This document shows positions 1-6,500 of a stretch of DNA of 6,926 bases, piece by piece; within the stretch, counting starts at the first letter, position 1, and the number at the start of each line of letters is the position of its first letter. Under the pieces are notes generated by a model that saw only the letters and a program-made list of their open reading frames with translations, had not been told where the DNA came from and ran no database searches. This DNA comes from DALYDD01 sp046049705 (GTDB lineage: Bacteria > Patescibacteriota > Minisyncoccia > Phycocordibacterales > CAIZLB01): the NCBI GenBank assembly GCA_046049705.1, contig JBJOQZ010000033.1, positions 1 through 6,926 of the forward strand. The letters are read 5' to 3'. The translations under genes were made by a program, and so were the position numbers.

Positions 1-1328
1 AGCGCACCAGGATATGTATGTTCAAATAATTTTCTACGACTTGTATTTGAACGCGGTTCAAATAGAGCAACGATGCGTCGATCAGGAAAACGATTTCGAA
101 TACCTTTGAGTGTTTCTGCTACTGCAGTCGGATGATGTGCAAAGTCATCGAGCACTACAATATTTCGGGCTGCATTTTTAAATACCATTTCCTGCCTCCG
201 CTTCATCCCCGGAAAAGAAGCCAAGGCTTTTCGCACCTGCTCCGATTTGATATCAATACCATTGCCCATGAGAAGTCCGAGTACCGCGACTGCATTTAGA
301 GCATTGTACACGCCATAGAGCGGTACGATGTACTGCCCATATGACTCCCCTTTTACAAACAATTCAAGATGTTGACCTTCATGATCAATATCTCCGAAGA
401 CTGGACGAAGGTCACATGAGTCGTCAATTCCATATACCAATATATCTGCTACATGCGGAATAGTCCCAGCTCTTGTCTCTGCAATCAGTTGATTGAGCAG
501 TGGATAGGTATGCGAAACAATTAAATGTTTTTTCGTTACTTCAATCAAATGTCGAAATGCAGTGGTATAGATTTCTTCATTTGGATAAATATCAATATGG
601 TCCCATTCGACAGATGTAATAATCGCACTTGTTGGTCGATAGTGTAAAAACTTTGGTCTTGCATCGAAAAATGCCGTATCGTATTCGTCTCCTTCAAAGA
701 CAACATGTGATCCTTTACCTACACGATGACTTGCACCTTCTTTAATCACCACCCCAGCTTCATCTCGCATTGATTGCATCACTCCACCAATCAAATATGT
801 CGGATCAAGTTTCAGTTCAGTAAGCATATGTGACAATATACCTGTAGTTGTTGTCTTCCCATGTGTCCCGGCAACCACAAAAGATTCTTTACCTCCTGAT
901 TGGCTGGCATTGTCACCAACATAATATTCGCCCATGAGTTCTGGCATAGAGATGAGGGGTTTATTGAGCTCTTGTGCACGCACTACTTCGATATGCTCAG
1001 GTCCACATGCATTTCCAACTACTACCAAATCAGTATCAGAGGCAATATGATCAGCACTCCATCCTTCGAGAATATGCACTCCTTTTTCTTTGAGCAAAGG
1101 CCCCATAGGTGGCCAAAACGAAACATCTGAACCTGTTACTTCAAAACCAGAATCACGGAGCATAAATGCCAGTGTCCCCATGGCAGTACCACACACACCG
1201 ATAATATGAATTTTTTTACAATTTGAAATATCCGCTTTAATACGATTGATAAAACGCAATTCAGGGTGCGACTTTGTGCGCAATTTCTCTTCATAGTATG
1301 TATTAAACATTTCTTGAGTGTAAGGCAT
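1..1328 (-). CDS. mpl: UDP-N-acetylmuramate:L-alanyl-gamma-D-glutamyl-meso-diaminopimelate ligase (Mpl), C-terminus cut by window edge
   Basis: Mur-ligase family enzyme. Mpl uses ATP in the cytoplasm to join recycled tripeptide L-Ala-gamma-D-Glu-meso-Dap to UDP-MurNAc, bypassing MurC, MurD and MurE. I translated 442 residues with no internal stop. The N-terminal UDP-binding fold has IGVCGTAMG (43-51). The ATP P-loop is GTHGKTTT (154-161). FEGDEYDTAFFD (211-222), DHIDIYP (243-249), GMKRRQE (374-380), DDFAHHP (394-400) and FEPRSNTSRR (423-432) follow. The DEYDTAFFD and FEPRSNTSRR forms are typical of Mpl and distinguish it from MurC. By comparison with E. coli Mpl, roughly 70-85 C-terminal residues lie beyond position 1. 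The ATG at 1328 is the first in-frame start after an in-frame TGA at 1341-1343; no Shine-Dalgarno is visible. About 38 residues precede the first beta strand, where E. coli Mpl begins almost at once. The gene is separated from the upstream hydrolase by a terminator-like hairpin. MurC is the less likely alternative. Confidence 0.93.
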   Translation of the reverse strand, partial: MPYTQEMFNTYYEEKLRTKSHPELRFINRIKADISNCKKIHIIGVCGTAMGTLAFMLRDSGFEVTGSDVSFWPPMGPLLKEKGVHILEGWSADHIASDTDLVVVGNACGPEHIEVVRAQELNKPLISMPELMGEYYVGDNASQSGGKESFVVAGTHGKTTTTGILSHMLTELKLDPTYLIGGVMQSMRDEAGVVIKEGASHRVGKGSHVVFEGDEYDTAFFDARPKFLHYRPTSAIITSVEWDHIDIYPNEEIYTTAFRHLIEVTKKHLIVSHTYPLLNQLIAETRAGTIPHVADILVYGIDDSCDLRPVFGDIDHEGQHLELFVKGESYGQYIVPLYGVYNALNAVAVLGLLMGNGIDIKSEQVRKALASFPGMKRRQEMVFKNAARNIVVLDDFAHHPTAVAETLKGIRNRFPDRRIVALFEPRSNTSRRKLFEHTYPGA

Positions 1329-1363
1329 TTGGGTACTATATCAAAAGTTATTGGATGTGGAAA

Positions 1364-1375
1364 TGATATATATCA
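1364..1375. repeat. 12-bp AT-rich perfect palindrome upstream of mpl
   Basis: TGATATATATCA reads the same on both strands and overlaps the candidate -10 of mpl. It could be an operator half-site pair, but alternating AT runs form such palindromes easily by chance. Confidence 0.3.
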
Positions 1376-1397
1376 CGACTTATAGAGTACATATCAA
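1367..1397 (-). promoter_or_regulatory. possible promoter of mpl
   Basis: On the minus strand TTGATA (1392-1397) is followed after 19 nt by TGA-TATATA (-10 at 1367-1372, with an upstream TG as in an extended -10). This would start transcription about 30 nt before the mpl ATG at 1328. The spacer is longer than the usual 17 nt and the -10 matches only four of six consensus bases. The call rests mainly on position, between the upstream gene's hairpin and the mpl start. Confidence 0.3.
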
Positions 1398-1416
1398 TAA
1401 ATCTATTCAATGTTAA

Positions 1417-1441
1417 AGCGCGCCCTTGGGTAGGGCGCGCT
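1417..1441 (-). terminator. GC-rich hairpin, probable intrinsic terminator of the serine hydrolase gene
   Basis: A perfect 9-bp stem (AGCGCGCCC at 1417-1425, complementary to 1433-1441) encloses a 7-nt loop. It begins 14 nt after the hydrolase stop codon. On the minus strand the stem is followed by TTTAACATT, so the U-tract is short; on the plus strand no T-tract follows. Position and stem strength favour a terminator for the minus-strand gene, with imperfect read-through control into mpl. Confidence 0.65.
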
Positions 1442-1455
1442 CGCTAAGATCGACA

Positions 1456-2664
1456 TTACGATGTCTTATCCCACAGAATATTTGTGCCCGAAGGCATAAT
1501 ACCTGTGAGACACGTCATCACCACTGAATGCCGAAATCTATTGATCCATTGACCTGATGTGCTTCGATCGGGATGCACACGATTTGTCATGACTGCTACA
1601 GCAGTGTCGATTTTTGGAAAAATCGCAAGGTGACAACCTGAGTAACCATTTTTGAAGATGGCGCCTACATTGTACCCCCTTAGGCTGACAGTACCGACAG
1701 TGTCGGTCATGGGGTCGTATCCATTTGCAAACTCATCCCAGATGCCCCATCCAAGACCAAAGCGAGAACCTTGATCAAAGTGATTGGTACCCATCTGTTC
1801 GATGAGTGCAGGGTCGATGATTTGTTTGCCATCGATAGCACCTTTATCCAGGATAAACCTGGCGATGCATAGAAGGTCTTCGCATGTTGCAAAGAGTCCT
1901 GCGGCACCGACCATCCCGATCGCTCGGGTAAGCTCATCATGGACAAGGCCGGGATAACTTACACCACCGATAGCTTCAGTGGCGACCACATGCTCCAAAC
2001 TCTGAGCGGGATTGAAAGTCGGAAAGATACCAAGTGGTTCGAATAAAACCTCTCGGCACAAATCTGGAAGTTTCCTGCCAGTTACAGACTCAAGAATGAC
2101 CGCAAGAACAATTGGTGGGTAATTTGAGTAATGAGTCATATTGCCCACCAATATATCTGCCGACATAAGTCCAGAGACCATCTCCTTCAAGGGTATACCG
2201 GTGTATGGCTTTTCCCAGTGATCGAGTTGAAATCGAGCTGCATATGTGAGCAAGTCACGCACTGTCGGCTCTCTCCCATGTGGCACTTTGATAAGAGGCA
2301 GATACTTTTTCACAGGATCATCAAGCTTCATGAGATTTTCTGTAACTGCCCACAATACGACAAGTGCCACCACCGATTTGGTGACAGATGCAATATCATA
2401 CATGGATAAGTCACCAGTCTCAACCCTTGGATCGCCCGGAAGACGAGAGTGCACACCGAAGTGACGCATGTACACCCCATCTCCCTTGATAATCCCGAGA
2501 GACCCAGCACTGAAGAACTGGCGCGGCATGCACGCTTGCACAAACAAAGTTCCTGGATCAGTACCAGCCAAATTCGGAGCGTATGGCAGACGCTTTAATT
2601 TTTTCGTCATAAAATGAACTGTAGTTAAGTTATCAGGTATACAATTGATGCGAAACACTCGCAC
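1456..2664 (-). CDS. serine hydrolase, beta-lactamase/class C (SxxK) family, no signal peptide
   Basis: A 402-residue protein of the beta-lactamase/D-Ala-D-Ala-peptidase fold; family members are esterases, peptidases or beta-lactamases acting through an acyl-serine. SVTK (93-96) supplies the nucleophile Ser93 and Lys96. YSN (179-181) is the second motif. GLVHDE (239-244) and GAAGLFAT (253-260) are typical family segments. KNG (338-340) stands where relatives often have HTG or KTG, and TNRVHP (360-365) follows near the end. No hydrophobic leader or membrane segment is visible and there are seven cysteines, so I infer a cytoplasmic protein; the substrate is unknown. The GTG start at 2664 has AGAAGGG 5 nt upstream. 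An ATG at 2608-2610 (residue 19) is an alternative giving 384 residues. Hand-counted GC in three 60-base lines is 45-57%, against 30-35% in two permease lines, suggesting different ancestry. A strong hairpin follows its stop. Confidence 0.88.
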   Translation of the reverse strand: MRVFRINCIPDNLTTVHFMTKKLKRLPYAPNLAGTDPGTLFVQACMPRQFFSAGSLGIIKGDGVYMRHFGVHSRLPGDPRVETGDLSMYDIASVTKSVVALVVLWAVTENLMKLDDPVKKYLPLIKVPHGREPTVRDLLTYAARFQLDHWEKPYTGIPLKEMVSGLMSADILVGNMTHYSNYPPIVLAVILESVTGRKLPDLCREVLFEPLGIFPTFNPAQSLEHVVATEAIGGVSYPGLVHDELTRAIGMVGAAGLFATCEDLLCIARFILDKGAIDGKQIIDPALIEQMGTNHFDQGSRFGLGWGIWDEFANGYDPMTDTVGTVSLRGYNVGAIFKNGYSGCHLAIFPKIDTAVAVMTNRVHPDRSTSGQWINRFRHSVVMTCLTGIMPSGTNILWDKTS

Positions 2665-2669
2665 CTATA

Positions 2670-2676
2670 CCCTTCT
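2670..2676 (-). promoter_or_regulatory. ribosome binding site candidate for the serine hydrolase GTG start
   Basis: AGAAGGG on the minus strand ends 5 nt before the GTG at 2664. It is the best Shine-Dalgarno-like sequence at a sensible distance in the window and the main reason to prefer GTG over the ATG at 2608-2610. Confidence 0.45.
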
Positions 2677-2690
2677 GCCCCGAAGAATAC

Positions 2691-2753
2691 TAAATCTATA
2701 CCAAAAAATCAAAGGATTGCCTTGTCTACACTAAATTAAATCTAGATACCAAA
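2691..2753. repeat. imperfect direct repeat pair upstream of the serine hydrolase
   Basis: TAAATCTATACCAAA (2691-2705) recurs as TAAATCTAGATACCAAA (2737-2753); the two differ only by a 2-nt insertion. The copies are about 46 nt apart, start to start, in the 123-nt gap between the ATPase stop and the hydrolase start. They could be paired regulator sites or a small duplication. I see no convincing -35/-10 pair in this gap. Confidence 0.4.
2703..2723 (-). terminator. weak terminator candidate after the exporter operon
   Basis: On the minus strand AAGG-CAAT-CCTT (2712-2723) is followed after 3 nt by TTTTTT (2703-2708). The stem is only 4 bp, so termination here is doubtful. It is nevertheless the only hairpin plus T-tract between the ATPase and the hydrolase. 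Confidence 0.2.
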
Positions 2754-2780
2754 TATCTGAATACAAAGTTTAATGGTATC
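2745..2780. repeat. 7-bp inverted repeat just downstream of the ATPase gene
   Basis: GATACCA (2745-2751) and TGGTATC (2774-2780) are perfect inverted copies separated by 22 nt, starting within 10 nt of the ATPase stop. The loop is long and no T-tract follows directly, so this is weak as a terminator. The 2745-2751 arm is shared with the direct repeat. Confidence 0.3.
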
Positions 2781-2787
2781 ACTGTCT

Positions 2788-3507
2788 TTATTGGCGGTGA
2801 TGTTTTATCTCCTCAATCAAACCATCTTTCATAATAATCACTCGATCAGCAGCACTAGAATACTCTTCTTCATGTGTCACCATCACGATAGTCTGTCCCC
2901 TTCTGTGTAAATCAGAAAAAATATCTAAGATCATAGCTGAGCTTTCAGTATCGAGGTTTGCGGTCGGTTCATCGGCAAATAGAATTTTTGGATTATGAGC
3001 AATCGCACGCGCAATAGACACACGCTGTTGTTGTCCACCAGAAAGTTTAGCTGGGAGGTTTGGCATACGATCACCAAGTCCAACTTTTTGCAGGGCATCA
3101 GCCGCCAATTCATTTGCTTTCTCGGTTGAGAATCCTTGCATAAGGAGTGGAAGTGCCACATTTTCAAGCGCAGTTAAATCAGGGAGCAATGCATAGTCTT
3201 GAAATACATATCCAAGATAATCTAATCGAAATTGGGTTTTCTCGAGATCAGTGAGGTTATGTGTATCTGAACCATCGATAATAATTTCTCCATCGGTAGG
3301 TTGATCTAATAATCCGAGTTGGTACAGGAGTGTACTTTTTCCGGCACCAGATCGCCCCATAACTGCCACAAACTCCCCGCGCTTGATATCAAGATCAATC
3401 CCCTTGAGTACGCGTGTAATACGATCACCATCGGTAAATGTTTTAACCAATCCTCGTGTGGTGATAATCATTTCTCCAGATTGTTTTATTGTGCTATGTG
3501 TTTGCAT
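2788..3507 (-). CDS. ABC transporter ATP-binding protein, LolD/MacB (FtsE-like) family
   Basis: A 239-residue nucleotide-binding subunit that hydrolyses ATP on the cytoplasmic face to drive the adjacent FtsX-type permease. All motifs are intact: Walker A GRSGAGKST (51-59), Q-loop Gln103 in YVFQDYALLPD, signature LSGGQ (155-159), Walker B ILFADE with Glu180, D-loop ANLD (183-186), and switch His212 in MVTHEEE. The LPDLTALENVALPL stretch (108-121) is typical of the LolD/MacB group. In proteobacterial MacB this domain is fused to the permease; here it is separate, as in YknY. The ATG at 3507 lacks a Shine-Dalgarno. A second ATG at 3469-3471 (residue 13) follows GGAGAA directly, which is very close, and would give an N-terminus (MIITTRGLVKTF) like that of most relatives. 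The true start is therefore uncertain. It begins 24 nt after the permease stop and is the last gene of the probable operon. Confidence 0.95.
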   Translation of the reverse strand: MQTHSTIKQSGEMIITTRGLVKTFTDGDRITRVLKGIDLDIKRGEFVAVMGRSGAGKSTLLYQLGLLDQPTDGEIIIDGSDTHNLTDLEKTQFRLDYLGYVFQDYALLPDLTALENVALPLLMQGFSTEKANELAADALQKVGLGDRMPNLPAKLSGGQQQRVSIARAIAHNPKILFADEPTANLDTESSAMILDIFSDLHRRGQTIVMVTHEEEYSSAADRVIIMKDGLIEEIKHHRQ

Positions 3508-3531
3508 AAAATGTATGTTGAAGTGATATGG

Positions 3532-4788
3532 TTAACGACCTAAAATTGCATCTAAGGTATTTCTTTTAACAATCATGCGCGCTGGAATATACCCTGCAAT
3601 CACTGATGCAATAAAGAGTGCAATTGCTCGAGCTACAGTACCAGATACTGGTGCATAGATGATTCCATCACTAAAAGGAAAGTTAATAGGGTTGGCATCG
3701 ACAAATGGTACCAATAGACCGTACAGTATGATGACACCGATTGTCGAACCGACAACCGCATAGAAAACAGATTGCATCACATATGACCATTCGATAACCC
3801 GTGGATGTATTCCGATCCCCTTTAAGATACCGATGAACTTTCGTCTTGTAATTGCATTTACGAAAACAACGATAAACACAGTAATCGATGCCACAGCGAG
3901 TCCAATAGATCCGATCATATTTCCAAGGAGTGCGAATACTGCCGTAATATCTTTTAAAAATTTTGGTTGTGCTTCTTCATAGGTCTGGATTTTGGCATCC
4001 TTTTCAAAACCATTTTGGACCAACACTTCTTTTACCTCAACAATCTCTGCATCTGTAGCACCTGGTTTTAATTTGATAGAAATTTCATCAAGGTTAGTAT
4101 CAGATCGGCCAATCAATTTCCTGAGCTCTCTTTGATTCATAAGAATTCGAGCATCGATTTCATCAAGTTTTGATTTCATTACCCCTCGTACAACTACTTC
4201 TTTTGAATTATTTCCTACTTCCAATTTGAGTTTTTGACCAATCTGAATACCTCTCAATTGCTTGAGTCCAGGTGAATCAATTTGTGTATAATCATTTATC
4301 AAAAAAGCTCCAATCAGTACTCCGTCGGTATCTTTCTCATCGAGATAGTTTCCTGCGATTACATATTTTGATAATCCAGCAAATTCATCTTCTTTAAGTG
4401 GATCAATTCCAGAGACATTTCCCGCAGCTTCGTTTGGTGTTTCATTTTCACGAAGCACTTTCTTATAATCTGCATTGAGTTTGCCACCAGCAAGTACACG
4501 ACTTGTATATGTTTCTACTTGAGGGAGATTGTCTAAAACATTGACAATAGTTCCTGAATTTTCGATAAAACTTTTCTGCCGAAGATTTGACACTAAGATA
4601 TCTCCTGAATATTTTTCTCGAGCTGCATCGACTGAGCTTTGAATCAAACCGACCAATACTCCACTTACTACTGTCAGCTGTAAAAATACCAAAACCATGA
4701 CGAGCATGATAAGTCCGGTCGTCCATTTGCTAGCATGCTTCACTTGTCGATATGCGAGGAAGAATGCAACTCTAAGGTGATTTTTCAT
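3532..4788 (-). CDS. ABC transporter permease, FtsX/MacB family
   Basis: A 418-residue membrane subunit of a type VII (MacB-like) ABC exporter, expected to dimerise and bind two copies of the downstream ATPase. The layout is standard. A short cytoplasmic N-terminus leads to membrane segment 1 (about 23-50). An extracytoplasmic MacB-like core domain spans about 51-280. Three membrane segments follow (about 283-312, 336-364 and 382-402), then a basic C-terminal tail ending in NTLDAILGR, the usual family ending. The cytoplasmic loop with RRKFIGILKGIGIHPR (315-330) is the likely contact with the ATPase. Such exporters usually move substrates from the outer leaflet or the extracytoplasmic side by mechanotransmission, so the substrate may be a peptide, lipid or drug. 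No cysteine occurs. The ATG at 4788 is preceded by CTTCTATCTT, with no Shine-Dalgarno. It lies 48 nt after the adaptor gene. Confidence 0.93.
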   Translation of the reverse strand: MKNHLRVAFFLAYRQVKHASKWTTGLIMLVMVLVFLQLTVVSGVLVGLIQSSVDAAREKYSGDILVSNLRQKSFIENSGTIVNVLDNLPQVETYTSRVLAGGKLNADYKKVLRENETPNEAAGNVSGIDPLKEDEFAGLSKYVIAGNYLDEKDTDGVLIGAFLINDYTQIDSPGLKQLRGIQIGQKLKLEVGNNSKEVVVRGVMKSKLDEIDARILMNQRELRKLIGRSDTNLDEISIKLKPGATDAEIVEVKEVLVQNGFEKDAKIQTYEEAQPKFLKDITAVFALLGNMIGSIGLAVASITVFIVVFVNAITRRKFIGILKGIGIHPRVIEWSYVMQSVFYAVVGSTIGVIILYGLLVPFVDANPINFPFSDGIIYAPVSGTVARAIALFIASVIAGYIPARMIVKRNTLDAILGR

Positions 4789-4791
4789 AAG

Positions 4792-4840
4792 ATAGAAGAG
4801 TGTGTGGTTTGGTTAATAAGGTGAATTATGTATCTTCTAT
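4792..4840 (-). repeat. 8-bp inverted repeat spanning the adaptor-permease junction
   Basis: ATAGAAGA (4792-4799) and TCTTCTAT (4833-4840) are perfect inverted copies separated by 33 nt. One arm covers the adaptor's TAG stop and the other lies 4 nt before the permease ATG. In mRNA they could pair and influence permease translation, but 8 AU-rich pairs with a long loop are weak and may be chance. Confidence 0.3.
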
Positions 4841-6468
4841 TTATCAGCTTTGATAATGACTTTATTTCCTGATACTAGACCCTGAAGAATTTCAATGTCC
4901 CCTTCTCGATCAATCCCACCTGTTGAAACAGGAACAAGCTTAGCAGTTTTATCTATAGCAGGATTCCAAGTGCTTATATCATCGGCGACTTGCTTTACAA
5001 ATTTCTTCCCTTTCTGAATTACGAGAGCTGACTGAGGTACTTTCAAAATATCTGCACGTCGATCAGATTCGACAGTGACATTTGCTGTAAGACCAGACTT
5101 AATTCGTTCATCTTGGCTAATAAATTGAATACGTGTCTTATAAGTCACCACTCCATCTTTGATAGTTTCTGATAAATCTACTTCACTAATCAAGGCTTCA
5201 AACACAATACCTTCTCCAAGTGCATCGAGTGTCACAGAAGCTTTTTGTCCAATTTTAAGTTTTGGTGCATCATTTTCAGAGACAAATGTTTCTACTTCAA
5301 ATGCTGCATCACTCATAAGAGTTACTACAACATCCGTTTGAGCCACAGACTCCCCTGTTTTATATGCAATACGTGTGACAATACCATCAAAAGGAGCAAT
5401 TAATCTTGTCTTATTGAGCGAAGCAGCTGCACTTGATACTCCAGCAGCTGCACTTTGTGCCTGTGCTCTTTGTGCAGCAATTGCTTCGGCAGTATTTCCT
5501 TCTCGGAGTAATTGCAATTGATCTTGTGCCTTTTGTACTGCGGATACATTATTTTGATATGTATTCACGGCTGCATTGAGTGCTTGAGTAGCTGTATTTA
5601 CATTGAGTCGAGCAGTAGAAATATCTGCGCGTAACAATACATTTGCAGATTCATCCCTCACCCCATCTCCCATGAGAGAAAGTGCGGTATTGAGATCAGT
5701 AAGAAATGTCTGTGTAGTACGCAAATATTCTTTTGCCTCTGCAACTTTTGCATCATCGAGATTATCTTTATTTACAGTAGCAACAAGAGTAAGCCATTTT
5801 GGATACATTTCATTTATCTTAAGCCGCTCAAACTCAATAGTATTTTTGAGAGCAGGATTTCCATCAACGAAAAATGTAAGTTCTGGTCGAACACTCTGCG
5901 GATACTTGATTACCTTATCTGCTTTATTTTTTATTGCATCATCTGCTTTTGCAAATGAATCTTTAATTTGCTCGACAACATTTGTACGTGATTGTTCAAG
6001 GTTTTGGATAGCAGTGTCAACATCTGAAGCAGCAATACGCAGTTCTGCAGGACGAGATCCGTTTTGTAAATCAGCCAATTTTGATTGCTCACTCAAATAC
6101 GATGCCTGACTCTTACTTACCGATGCCACATAATCAAGATTTGAAAGTTCTGCCAAGACATCACCCTTCTTTACCTTAGCTCCAACTGTAGTCTTTATTT
6201 CTTTGATTTTTCCTGATACCTCAAAAGACATATCCACTTTTTGTGCAGGTGTCACCTTACCTGTTACAGAAACCTCTTGGACAAATTCTTTAGGAGTCAC
6301 AGTATAGAGTTCAAAATCACCAGCCTTTGCCCCACTCCTTGCAGTCATAATCAAGATAATTGCGATAATAATAAATGGAATAAATACTTTTGGACGCTTT
6401 TTATTTGCCCATACATAACTTAAGAAAGTTCCCAGATATGATTTTATTTTTGTAAGAAGTGATTTCAT
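4837..6468 (-). CDS. membrane-fusion (periplasmic adaptor) protein, HlyD/MacA/YknX family
   Basis: A 543-residue adaptor subunit of the exporter. A cytoplasmic basic N-terminus leads to one membrane anchor (about 28-42). A beta-barrel strand region (51-80) follows. The first half of the biotinyl-lipoyl domain is at about 84-110 (SGKIKEIKTTVGAKVKKGDV). A very long helical region spans about 111-352. The second lipoyl half is RLIAPFDGIVTRIAYKTGES (355-374), followed by beta-barrel and membrane-proximal domains to the end. Known MacA is about 370 residues; the excess lies mainly in the helical region, where residues about 188-280 interrupt the coiled-coil arms. There is no lipobox and no cysteine, so it is anchored by the membrane helix. 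The ATG at 6468 follows CACATCACC with no Shine-Dalgarno. The gene starts 26 nt after the MarR stop and precedes the permease, as expected for a MacAB/YknXYZ-like operon. Whether it contacts an outer-membrane channel cannot be told here; no TolC gene is present. Confidence 0.93.
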   Translation of the reverse strand: MKSLLTKIKSYLGTFLSYVWANKKRPKVFIPFIIIAIILIMTARSGAKAGDFELYTVTPKEFVQEVSVTGKVTPAQKVDMSFEVSGKIKEIKTTVGAKVKKGDVLAELSNLDYVASVSKSQASYLSEQSKLADLQNGSRPAELRIAASDVDTAIQNLEQSRTNVVEQIKDSFAKADDAIKNKADKVIKYPQSVRPELTFFVDGNPALKNTIEFERLKINEMYPKWLTLVATVNKDNLDDAKVAEAKEYLRTTQTFLTDLNTALSLMGDGVRDESANVLLRADISTARLNVNTATQALNAAVNTYQNNVSAVQKAQDQLQLLREGNTAEAIAAQRAQAQSAAAGVSSAAASLNKTRLIAPFDGIVTRIAYKTGESVAQTDVVVTLMSDAAFEVETFVSENDAPKLKIGQKASVTLDALGEGIVFEALISEVDLSETIKDGVVTYKTRIQFISQDERIKSGLTANVTVESDRRADILKVPQSALVIQKGKKFVKQVADDISTWNPAIDKTAKLVPVSTGGIDREGDIEILQGLVSGNKVIIKADK

Positions 6469-6488
6469 GGTGATGTGATGATTGTATT

Positions 6489-6500
6489 AAATAATTATTT
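6489..6500. promoter_or_regulatory. 12-bp AT-only palindrome at the marR-adaptor junction
   Basis: AAATAATTATTT is a perfect palindrome overlapping the MarR TAA stop at 6495-6497, about 20 nt before the adaptor ATG. MarR proteins bind palindromic AT-rich operators, so an internal operator is possible. Its all-AT composition makes chance likely. Confidence 0.2.

Noticed and set aside
900..1130. 76-codon plus-strand frame inside mpl
   Set aside because: Antisense to conserved Mpl motifs, with no family resemblance and no Shine-Dalgarno.
1..1328. Calling the left-edge ligase MurC
   Set aside because: DEYDTAFFD, GMKRRQE and FEPRSNTSRR match the Mpl pattern rather than the MurC one.
1329..1455. 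tRNA or small RNA gene in the gap before mpl
   Set aside because: Apart from the terminator-like hairpin I find no cloverleaf, T-loop consensus or second hairpin.
1693..1707. Odd palindrome ACCGACAGTGTCGGT inside the hydrolase gene
   Set aside because: It encodes the in-frame Thr-Asp-Thr-Val-Gly stretch, has a 1-nt centre unsuited to a hairpin loop, and lies mid-gene; most likely a codon coincidence.
2131..2543. Several 70-90 codon frames on both strands overlapping the serine hydrolase
   Set aside because: They overlap each other and the conserved catalytic regions, and show no domain; they are by-products of the gene's higher GC content.
5603..6109. 168-codon open frame on the plus strand inside the adaptor gene
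   Set aside because: It lies wholly antisense to a well-supported coding region; its translation has low complexity and no recognisable domain, as expected for a mirror frame of a helical protein.
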